Shown: one piece after another, positions 16,928 through 23,851 of the stretch
How the letters are laid out: each line of letters begins with the position of its first letter
Position numbering within the stretch: the stretch's first letter is position 1
NCBI GenBank assembly: GCA_002722245.1
Contig: PBLA01000030.1
Coordinates: 1-64,000, forward strand
DNA length: 64,000 nucleotides
Reading direction: 5' to 3'
Source: Flavobacteriales bacterium
Lineage (GTDB): Bacteria; Bacteroidota; Bacteroidia; Flavobacteriales_C; GCA-002722245
Notes under the pieces: model-generated
What the model was told of the DNA's origin: nothing
Seen by the model: the letters and a program-made list of their open reading frames with translations, nothing else
The model's database searches: none
Program-made: the position numbers and the translations under genes

Positions 16928-18442
16928 ATGACTGGAACAACAGCTTTAGTGATTATTTTAATCTATTTTTCTGTCCTGATTGGTATATCCTACATGACTT
17001 CTCGTAAAAGCACGAATAAATCATTTTTTACAGGTGATCGGCAATCGCCATGGTTTCTTGTTGCATTTGGAATGATTGGTGCCACATTATCTGGAATTAC
17101 TTTTATTTCAATCCCAGGATCCGTTTTTGGAAAAGGATTGCAATATATGCCTATGGTAATTGGTTTTTTTCTAGGATATTTTATTGTATCATATGTACTT
17201 ATTCCCATTTACTATAAGTATAATTTAACCTCTATTTACACGTATTTAAGGGATAGATTTGGAACAGCTTCATTTAAAACAGGAGCCATTTCATTTTTAA
17301 TTTCAAGAATAATTGGCGCTTCTTTACGACTATATCTAGTGGCAGAGGTATTGGATATTTTTTTATTTGAACCTACAGGCATTCCTTATTCGATTGGTGT
17401 GCTTATGACTATTTTGCTTATTTGGGTTTATACCTTTAAAAGTGGAATCAAAACAATTGTTTGGACAGATACTTTGCAAACCGCAGCAATTTTATTAGCT
17501 GCAGGAGCTACTCTTTTTTATTTGGCAGATGTGAATTCAGGTGGGATCGCTCATTTGTGGGAAATGGCCTCAAATAGTGACTTATATAATTTTAATGGCG
17601 GTAAATTAAAAGAAGGGAATATTTGGCTAGGAATTTTTAATGGAATCATATTTACCGTTGCTATGGCCGGGCTTGATCAGGATATTATGCAAAAAAACCT
17701 TACGTGTAAAAACAAAAAGGAAGCTCAAAAGAATTTAACATGGTTCAGTATCGTTCTAGTGCCAATCAACTTTGTGTTCTTGCTTTTAGGTATACTTTTA
17801 TTTGAAACATATATGGGCACAGGAGATTTAAAAGCCATCGTTATTGAAAGTACAAATGAATTAGGAGATGTTGTAAAGTCTGGTGAGTATAGGATAAATA
17901 TTGATGGAGAAATGACTAAAATAGCTCCTGATCAAATTTACCCTTCTTTGGCCAAGAATGGTTACTTTCCGTTGTGGTTAAGTGGAACTTTTTTAATTGG
18001 ATTAATTGCAGCCGCCTATTCGAGCGCTGATTCCGCTTTAACTTCATTAACAACAAGTGTTTGCATTGATATTGTTGAAAAAGAAGATCGAAGAACGAGA
18101 ACAGTTGTTCATGTTTTAATGAGTGTAATCTTATTCTTTGTAGTTATGCTCTTCAAAGCGATTAATAAGGATAGTATCATTTGGGAATTATTTAAATGGA
18201 CTAGTTTTACCTACGGACCTTTGCTTGGGCTTTTTGGAATTGGTATTCTAAGTAAAATTCAAGTCAAAGATACAGTTGTTCCATTTATAGCAATATTGAG
18301 TGCTGTTTCAAGTTATTTCATGGCTGATTTTTTTGGATTAGGATTTGAAATTTTAGCCATAAACGGGGGAATTACGGCTTTGGGGTTGTTGCTTTTTAAA
18401 AAGAAAAAAACTTGTGAGCATTCAGCCTCTCTCGATGAATAG
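16928..18442 (+). CDS. Sodium:solute symporter (SSS family)
   Basis: A 504-residue integral membrane protein with about 13 hydrophobic segments, as in the SSS/SLC5 family. Recognisable features are the first helix (TTALVIILIYFSVLIGISYMTS), the loop SFFTGDRQSPWFLVAFGMIGA, the Gly-rich ISIPGSVFGKGLQYMP, GLDQDIMQKNLTCKN and the Na-site helix AAAYSSADSALTSLTTS. The family moves sugars, proline, pantothenate, iodide and others with sodium; the substrate here cannot be told, although sugar or sialic-acid-type transport is common for this length. A TACTTTTC element at 16894-16901 may be the -7 box. It is followed by an L,D-transpeptidase gene 33 bases on. Confidence 0.9.
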   Translation: MTGTTALVIILIYFSVLIGISYMTSRKSTNKSFFTGDRQSPWFLVAFGMIGATLSGITFISIPGSVFGKGLQYMPMVIGFFLGYFIVSYVLIPIYYKYNLTSIYTYLRDRFGTASFKTGAISFLISRIIGASLRLYLVAEVLDIFLFEPTGIPYSIGVLMTILLIWVYTFKSGIKTIVWTDTLQTAAILLAAGATLFYLADVNSGGIAHLWEMASNSDLYNFNGGKLKEGNIWLGIFNGIIFTVAMAGLDQDIMQKNLTCKNKKEAQKNLTWFSIVLVPINFVFLLLGILLFETYMGTGDLKAIVIESTNELGDVVKSGEYRINIDGEMTKIAPDQIYPSLAKNGYFPLWLSGTFLIGLIAAAYSSADSALTSLTTSVCIDIVEKEDRRTRTVVHVLMSVILFFVVMLFKAINKDSIIWELFKWTSFTYGPLLGLFGIGILSKIQVKDTVVPFIAILSAVSSYFMADFFGLGFEILAINGGITALGLLLFKKKKTCEHSASLDE

Positions 18443-18475
18443 AAAATAAATTGATTAAAATAGAGTTTAACTGTA

Positions 18476-18973
18476 ATGAAGTTCATTCTATCCAGTCTAG
18501 TTTTATTTTTATCATTCGGTTTTAAGATTTCAGAGCATGATTTTAAATTATTAGTTGATAAAGTTGTTGTAATCAAATCCAAACGTAAACTTTATCTTTT
18601 TTATAAAGGCAAAAAAGTCAAACAATATTCGATTTCTCTTGGGGGCTCACCAAAAGGACCTAAACGATTCGAGGGTGATCAAAAAACACCTGAGGGCACA
18701 TATTTTATTAATGGCAAAAACCCAAATAGTAATTATTACAAGAATCTTGGAATATCTTATCCAAATGAAAAAGATAAAATCTTTGCGCAGAAGTATGGTA
18801 AAAGTCCAGGGGGCGCAATTAAAATTCATGGATTACCCAATAACAAACCATGGTTAGGAATGCTTCACTTATTAAAAGACTGGACATATGGATGCATCGC
18901 TGTAACCAATAAACAGATGGATGAAATATACAGCAGTGTTAAAATAGGAACAAAAATTACTATACTGCCTTGA
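18476..18973 (+). CDS. L,D-transpeptidase (YkuD fold, YafK/DpaA-like)
   Basis: A 165-residue exported protein with an N-terminal hydrophobic signal (MKFILSSLVLFLSFGF). The YkuD catalytic domain covers most of the rest: VVVIKSKRKLYLFYKGKKVKQY, SLGGSPKGPKRFEGDQKTPEG, IKIHG (first His), and the Cys motif DWTYGCIAVTNKQMDEIY. Such enzymes cross-link peptidoglycan or, in the YafK/DpaA branch, cut Braun-lipoprotein or endopeptide links. The residue before the Gly-Cys is Tyr where His, Asp or Asn is usual, so the fine activity may differ. It lies close behind the SSS symporter but has no obvious functional tie to it, and converges with kdsA over seven bases. Confidence 0.85.
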   Translation: MKFILSSLVLFLSFGFKISEHDFKLLVDKVVVIKSKRKLYLFYKGKKVKQYSISLGGSPKGPKRFEGDQKTPEGTYFINGKNPNSNYYKNLGISYPNEKDKIFAQKYGKSPGGAIKIHGLPNNKPWLGMLHLLKDWTYGCIAVTNKQMDEIYSSVKIGTKITILP

Positions 18974-18980
18974 GGTGTTT

Positions 18981-19790
18981 TTAAATCACCGCTTTACGAA
19001 CCCTTAAAAGCTTTTCTAGCAAACTTTTCAGTTCATCTAAAGGAAGCATATTGGCTCCGTCTGACTTAGCTTCTGATGGATTAGGATGCGTTTCAATAAA
19101 TAATCCATCGGAACCAGTGGCAATGGCTGCCTTTGCAATGGTTGAAATTAACTCGGGTTTTCCTCCTGTTACTCCGCTGGTTTGGTTGGGTTGTTGGAGT
19201 GAATGAGTAATGTCCATTACAACAGGCGCGTAGTTTTTCATTACAGGAATGCTTCTGAAATCAACGACCAGATCCTGGTAACCAAATGTGGTTCCTCGTT
19301 CTGTAATCCAGACGTTATTGTTACCGGAGTCCTTTACCTTATCTACGGCAAAGCGCATGGCTTCTGGTCCGGCAAATTGTCCTTTTTTAATGCTTACTAC
19401 TTTTCCGGTATTCGCTGCCGCAACTAATAAATCCGTTTGTCGGAACAAAAAAGCTGGAATTTGAAGCACATCCACATATTTGGCCGCTAAAGCTGCATCT
19501 TCAGGAATATGGATATCGGTAATTGTTGGGATGGTATACGTTTCGCCAACTTTCTTTAAAATTTCCAATGCTTTTTCATTACCAATGCCTGTAAAAGAAT
19601 CCAGTCTTGAGCGATTGGCTTTTTTGAAGGAGCCTTTAAAAATATATGGGATTTCCAATTCGTTTGTGATTTCAACGATTTTCCCGGCAATATCCATTGC
19701 CATTTGTTCTCCCTCAATAGCGCATGGTCCTGCGATTAAGAAAAAGTTTTTTGAATCTTTAAAATTGATAGTAGGAAGTGCGTTGAACAT
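18981..19790 (-). CDS. kdsA: 3-deoxy-8-phosphooctulonate synthase
   Basis: A 269-residue KdsA, the enzyme that condenses phosphoenolpyruvate with arabinose 5-phosphate to give KDO 8-phosphate for lipopolysaccharide. The motifs GPCAIEG, FKGSFKKANRSR, LQIPAFLFRQTDLL, ITERGTTFGYQ, VMDITHSLQQPN and THPNPSEAKSDGANML are all present and typical. It is the second gene of a minus-strand pair, 26 bases after rlmI. The other KDO genes are not in this window. Confidence 0.96.
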   Translation of the reverse strand: MFNALPTINFKDSKNFFLIAGPCAIEGEQMAMDIAGKIVEITNELEIPYIFKGSFKKANRSRLDSFTGIGNEKALEILKKVGETYTIPTITDIHIPEDAALAAKYVDVLQIPAFLFRQTDLLVAAANTGKVVSIKKGQFAGPEAMRFAVDKVKDSGNNNVWITERGTTFGYQDLVVDFRSIPVMKNYAPVVMDITHSLQQPNQTSGVTGGKPELISTIAKAAIATGSDGLFIETHPNPSEAKSDGANMLPLDELKSLLEKLLRVRKAVI

Positions 19791-19816
19791 AATTGGTTTA
19801 AATTATTAGTAAGCAA

Positions 19817-21016
19817 TTAAATGACCTGTAAAACAAGTCCTTTTAAATAGTGGCTTTCTGCGTGGTAAATATTAATTGGGTGATCTGCCGGTTGGGTTAC
19901 CTGGTGCAATACTCGTACTTTTCTGCCGGTTTGAATTGCAGCAGCCATAATGGTGTTGTAAAATAATTTAGAGTCTACAACCTGTGAGCAAGAGAAGGTA
20001 AACAATAGGGCACCTGGCTTCATTACCTGAAGCGCTGTGGCGTTTAATCTTTTGTATCCTTTTACCGCGTTGTGTTTTACATTTTGGTGTTTTGCGAAGG
20101 CAGGGGGGTCCAAAACAACGATATCGTATTTGGAGGCGTCATTTTGTTCAAAAAATTTAAAAGTATCTATCGCAAAAGAGCCGTGCTTATCCGTAAATCC
20201 ATTTAGGGCAACGTTCTCATCGGTTAAATCAATTGCTCTGGCAGAGGCGTCCACTGAATCAACGTGAGTTGCCCCGGCGTTTAATGCTGCTAATGAAAAC
20301 CCTCCGGTGTAGCAAAATGTATTCAATACTTTTTTGTCTTTGGAATAAGATCCTAACAGGGCTCTGTTTTCTCTTTGATCGATAAAAAATCCAGTTTTTT
20401 GTCCTTGTTCCCAGTCGATTTTAAACTGGCATCCATGTTCTAGTCCAATTGATGAATATCCTTCTGATTCATAGATGTAGTGGTCTTCAATTTGAACGGG
20501 TCCATTTTTTGGAAGCGTATCAGCGCTTTTATCAAAAATAGCCTTTAATGATTCTCCATATACGTTTTTAAGCGCTGTTACAATATTTTCTTTTGCGTAA
20601 TGCATGCCAATGGAGTGCGATTGAATTACTGCTGTCCCTGCGTAATAATCAATAATTAATCCAGGTAATCCATCGCCTTCGGCATGAATTAGTCGGTAAA
20701 TATTGGTTTGCTCATTATCTGTTAAGTTCAATTGAGCTCTTAAATCATAAGCTTCCTGGATTCTTCCAGTCCAAAACGATTCATTGATTTCTTCTTCCTT
20801 AAAGGTTAGGATACGAACCATGATTGAACCGTTTTGGTAATGCCCTGCACCCAGGTAATTTCCTTTGTTATCGGTTACTTTTACTAGTGAACCTTCTTGA
20901 GGATCAGATTCCCTTCCGTCCTCATTTTTGATTTTTTTAATGGCTCCTGAAAAAACCCATGGGTGAAACCTTTTTACAGAGGCGTCTTTCCCCGATTTAA
21001 GAATTACTTGAAACAT
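19817..21016 (-). CDS. rlmI: 23S rRNA m5C methyltransferase RlmI-like (PUA + Rossmann)
   Basis: A 399-residue class I rRNA methyltransferase. The N-terminal PUA domain (about 1-80; WVFSGAIKKI, GNYLGAGHYQNGSIMVRIL) binds RNA, a linker subdomain follows (LIHAEGDGLPGLIIDYY), and the Rossmann part has VLNTFCYTGGFSLAALNAGA, DIVVLDPPAFAKH and FSCSQVVD with the catalytic Cys. E. coli RlmI methylates C1962 of 23S rRNA; this close family match suggests the same target. A TAATTTTA box at 21021-21028 (minus strand) ends four bases before the ATG. kdsA follows 26 bases downstream. Confidence 0.92.
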   Translation of the reverse strand: MFQVILKSGKDASVKRFHPWVFSGAIKKIKNEDGRESDPQEGSLVKVTDNKGNYLGAGHYQNGSIMVRILTFKEEEINESFWTGRIQEAYDLRAQLNLTDNEQTNIYRLIHAEGDGLPGLIIDYYAGTAVIQSHSIGMHYAKENIVTALKNVYGESLKAIFDKSADTLPKNGPVQIEDHYIYESEGYSSIGLEHGCQFKIDWEQGQKTGFFIDQRENRALLGSYSKDKKVLNTFCYTGGFSLAALNAGATHVDSVDASARAIDLTDENVALNGFTDKHGSFAIDTFKFFEQNDASKYDIVVLDPPAFAKHQNVKHNAVKGYKRLNATALQVMKPGALLFTFSCSQVVDSKLFYNTIMAAAIQTGRKVRVLHQVTQPADHPINIYHAESHYLKGLVLQVI

Positions 21017-21121
21017 AGGGTAAAATTAATGATTCCGTTTGTGAATACTTTTTTTCTAAGATTTTTTTTGTTCTAATAAACTGAGTGTGGAATTCTAAAC
21101 AACTAATACTATATTTATAGT

Positions 21122-21625
21122 ATGGTGAAAAAATCAATTGGAATAGGTCTTTTAGTTTGTGTGGTTTTTTTTGCTTCTTTGATTTTAATTCCTGTAAGTG
21201 TTTCTCCTAGTGTTTCTTTAGAAATTGAAAAAAGTCCGTTTTCTGTTCAGCAAACGCTTAGTGATATAAAGCGTTTTAGAGAATGGGATCCAAGTGTGAT
21301 TTCAGACACTACAGTTTCTTATGAAGCTGTGGTAATTGATGGGAAGGAGGGGTTGAATGTGCTTGATAGTATGAATAATATTATTGCTAAGTATAGTGTT
21401 CTATCTTCTTCTATTGAGGAGGTTGATATTGCTGTAGAGCTCAAAAATGTGGATTCTTTTTTGTACCAGTTTAAACTCAAGCCCACCGATTCAGGTACGA
21501 TGTTAACGTGGGATTTATCCCTGGAAGTTAATCTTATGATGTTTCTTTTCAGTGCAGAGGATAGATTGGAGGAGATTTTTTTAAAAGGATTAAAATCGTT
21601 TAAGGATCTCGTTACAAAAACATAG
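21122..21625 (+). CDS. SRPBCC-like protein with N-terminal membrane anchor
   Basis: The 167-residue product has one N-terminal hydrophobic segment (IGIGLLVCVVFFASLILIPV) and then a soluble domain whose pattern (SPFSVQQTLSDIKRFREWDP near the start, MLTWDLSLEVN in the middle, a C-terminal amphipathic helix LEEIFLKGLKSFKDLV) resembles SRPBCC/polyketide-cyclase-like proteins that bind hydrophobic ligands. No catalytic residue can be named. ATG 21122 is preceded by TATATTTA (21110-21117) and four bases, the recurrent arrangement in this window. It stands between rlmI (divergent) and an amidase (same strand, about 65 bases away), which gives no functional clue. Confidence 0.6.
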   Translation: MVKKSIGIGLLVCVVFFASLILIPVSVSPSVSLEIEKSPFSVQQTLSDIKRFREWDPSVISDTTVSYEAVVIDGKEGLNVLDSMNNIIAKYSVLSSSIEEVDIAVELKNVDSFLYQFKLKPTDSGTMLTWDLSLEVNLMMFLFSAEDRLEEIFLKGLKSFKDLVTKT

Positions 21626-21692
21626 CGAAAATTCTGTTTGTGAGATTCCTGTTTTGATAAGAACTTGAGTAGTGAAAAGTAAATCTATGTAT

Positions 21693-22859
21693 ATGAAAAC
21701 GGTAGTGCTGTATATTTTACTAGCACAGTTCTCGTTTGCTCAAAATTGGTTGCAAATAAAAGCAAAGTCTGGAGATACTCGAATTGTTTTACTGAAAAAA
21801 TATCAATTAACAGATCAATGCAGTAAAGACCAGTTTTTAGCATTGAATAAAATGAAATCTAATGACTTTTTAATTAAAGGAAAGTCCTATAAAATGCCAG
21901 TTAAGGTATATTCCTACAACGGAAAAAGTATTCGAACAACTATTGGTATTTCCAACTATGACCAAGCAAAAGCTATTCAAAATTGGAATGAATCTGTTGT
22001 GTCTGGAGGGATAAAGTTGAAAGGGTATTTGAAAGGAGGTGACCTTTGGGCGCCTTATTATTTGGTGAAATGTTATGAAAAGTACGCTAATTTAAGTAAT
22101 AAGTCCGCCCATAGGTCTAATGTTGGTTTAACCGTCCAACATAAAATACTAGGAGTAAACCATCAAGATGTTAAAATAGCTTCTCATAAGCTAAAAGGTA
22201 GAGTATATTATTTGGTTAGTGGGCATGGAGGTCCGGATCCCGGAGCCGTAGGGAAATGTCAAAATAAATCTATATGTGAGGATGAGTATGCGTATGATGT
22301 TGTGTTAAGACTGGGTAAAACATTGATTGAGCAAGGGGCAACAGTTTACTACATAGTAAAAGATCCTAATGATGGTATTCGTGATGTGTCTTTACTAAAA
22401 TGTGATAAGGATGAGGTCACCTACCCGAATAAAAAAATACCTGTTAATCAAGTGAAACGATTAAATCAGCGGGTTGAATCCATTAATGCGCTCTATAAAA
22501 AACATAAAAAAAACGGCGTAACATATCAACGAATGATTGTCATCCATATTGATTCAAGAAGTGAGGGCAGTCGAATTGACATGTTTTTCTATCATTACGG
22601 AAAAAGTAATACAGGAAAAAAAATGGCAAATACACTTTACTCAACCGTAAAATCGAAATATGATTTATATCAAAAAGGCAGAGGATATAAAGGAACTGTA
22701 AAAGCAAGAAATCTTCATATGTTAAGGAAATCGATTCCTTCAGGTGTTTACATTGAGTTGGGAAATATTCAAAATCCAAATGATCAAAAGCGATTTACCG
22801 TGGTAGACAACAGAAAAGCAATGGCGAAATGGTTTGCAGAGGCGTTAATGAAGCTTTGA
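21693..22859 (+). CDS. N-acetylmuramoyl-L-alanine amidase (Amidase_3)
   Basis: The exported protein begins with signal peptide MKTVVLYILLAQFSFAQ; ATG 21693 is chosen for it, but ATG 21687 or GTG 21672 in the same frame are also possible. The region to about residue 130 holds a LysM-like stretch (WLQIKAKSGDTRIVLLKKYQL). The catalytic domain follows: VSGHGGPDPGAVG (first zinc His), CEDEYAYDVVLRL (zinc Glu), IVIHIDSRSEG (second zinc His) and VYIELGNIQNPND (general base Glu). All metal ligands of the Amidase_3 family are therefore visible. It would cut the amide between MurNAc and the stem peptide, for cell separation or turnover. Confidence 0.88.
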   Translation: MKTVVLYILLAQFSFAQNWLQIKAKSGDTRIVLLKKYQLTDQCSKDQFLALNKMKSNDFLIKGKSYKMPVKVYSYNGKSIRTTIGISNYDQAKAIQNWNESVVSGGIKLKGYLKGGDLWAPYYLVKCYEKYANLSNKSAHRSNVGLTVQHKILGVNHQDVKIASHKLKGRVYYLVSGHGGPDPGAVGKCQNKSICEDEYAYDVVLRLGKTLIEQGATVYYIVKDPNDGIRDVSLLKCDKDEVTYPNKKIPVNQVKRLNQRVESINALYKKHKKNGVTYQRMIVIHIDSRSEGSRIDMFFYHYGKSNTGKKMANTLYSTVKSKYDLYQKGRGYKGTVKARNLHMLRKSIPSGVYIELGNIQNPNDQKRFTVVDNRKAMAKWFAEALMKL

Positions 22860-22942
22860 TTTTATTCGTAACTAATTGATAATTATTTCGTTAGTAATAC
22901 TGTGTTGTGTTCTCTCGGAGGTGATTAGTTAAATATTTTTTT

Positions 22943-23350
22943 ATGAACAACTTAAACTACAATCAAAAGTTGAGTTTGCTACATAACTTATTAACCTTAG
23001 CAAGGGCTGATCGTATTGAATCAGAGAGTGAAGTAGACTTTATTTATCACATAGGCGCTAAATTAAATATTTTAAAGGCGGACATAGATGGTTTAATGTC
23101 TAAAAAAATAGCATTTCACCCCCCAAAGGAAGAACATCAGCGTATTGTTCTTTTTTACACATTCCTTTTAGTCATGAGAATAGACGATCATTTGTCTAAA
23201 GAGGAAATTAGCGTTTGCAAAGAAATTGGTTTTAGACTCGGTTTGAATCCATTTGCTGTGCAAAATCTTTTGGAGCAAATATTGGATAATCCTAAAAAGA
23301 AGATTCCTTCAATCGATGTAGTAAGTTTTTTCAAGCTTTATCATAATTAA
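22943..23350 (+). CDS. TerB-like small helical protein
   Basis: A 135-residue cytosolic protein made of helices. It looks like the TerB (tellurite-resistance B) fold: LSLLHNLLTLARADRIESESEVDFIYHIGAKL is a TerB-type first repeat (D..I...E..FI..I...L), and RIDDHLSKEEISVCKEIGFRLGL is the second (acidic loop D..L..EE). Such proteins bind metal ions or act as small adaptors, but the function is unclear. It stands alone, about 80 bases after the amidase gene and 55 before yidD. The fold call rests on the repeat pattern only. Confidence 0.65.
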   Translation: MNNLNYNQKLSLLHNLLTLARADRIESESEVDFIYHIGAKLNILKADIDGLMSKKIAFHPPKEEHQRIVLFYTFLLVMRIDDHLSKEEISVCKEIGFRLGLNPFAVQNLLEQILDNPKKKIPSIDVVSFFKLYHN

Positions 23351-23393
23351 CAAGTAATATCCGAAAATTGTTCTGTGAACTAAGACACATTGT

Positions 23394-23401
23394 TAACTTT
23401 G
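23394..23401 (+). promoter_or_regulatory. -7 promoter element for yidD
   Basis: TAACTTTG matches TAnnTTTG exactly and is followed by four bases (TAGC) and the ATG at 23406. A TTG at 23378 lies closer than the usual -33 distance, so only the -7 box is supported. Confidence 0.5.
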
Positions 23402-23405
23402 TAGC

Positions 23406-23642
23406 ATGGGGTTGGTTTCAAAATTCTTCATTTTATGTATTCGTTTTTATCAAGGCTTAATTAGTCCTTGGTTTCCGTCCTCCTGTAGGCATGAGCCAAC
23501 ATGTTCGTGTTACACCGTTGAGGCGATTAACACCTGGGGGCCTTTAAAGGGCATATGGCTGGGGGTAAAACGTTTGTCTAAGTGTCATCCATGGGGAACT
23601 AAAGGATATGATCCTGTTCCGAAAAGGAATAAAACGAAGTGA
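23406..23642 (+). CDS. yidD: Membrane protein insertion efficiency factor YidD
   Basis: A 78-residue YidD protein. The signature runs [20 protein letters not shown], then [20 protein letters not shown] and a C-terminal [13 protein letters not shown]; the conserved Cys and Pro residues are all in place. YidD sits at the inner face of the cytoplasmic membrane and helps YidC insert proteins. In E. coli it lies between rnpA and yidC, but here it stands alone, which is common in this phylum. Five bases separate its -7 box from the ATG. Confidence 0.95.
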   Translation: MGLVSKFFILCIRFYQGLISPWFPSSCRHEPTCSCYTVEAINTWGPLKGIWLGVKRLSKCHPWGTKGYDPVPKRNKTK

Positions 23643-23851
23643 AAACTATTTCTATACTTCTGCATAAATCGTCTTGCTAATTGATTAGCGCGCCTTTCAA
23701 ACCCAAATTCAAATTTGAATAAATGGTGATTAAATGTTAAATTAGAAAGGCAGTTCATGGGTAGCCTAAAATTCAATACCTATGCTGTTGCCTAAACCCT
23801 TTTACTAACTTTTGAAACTAACCTAACTGGTTTCAACCCAAAATCTTAATA
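23643..23851 (+). promoter_or_regulatory. Leader region of the chitinase gene with inverted repeats
   Basis: This 209-base gap holds no gene. It contains GCTAAT-TG-ATTAGC (23676-23689), a perfect 14-base palindrome ATTCAAATTTGAAT (23707-23720), and a hairpin with arms TTGAAAC (23812-23818) and GTTTCAA (23830-23836) that ends 15 bases before the chitinase ATG. AACTTTTG at 23806-23813 is one base off the -7 consensus. The first repeat may act as a terminator for yidD; the last could regulate chitinase translation. Confidence 0.4.

Noticed and set aside
19203-20267. Plus-strand frames of 74-109 codons opposite kdsA and rlmI
   Set aside because: They are shadows of two well-supported housekeeping genes and have no promoter box or sensible protein pattern.
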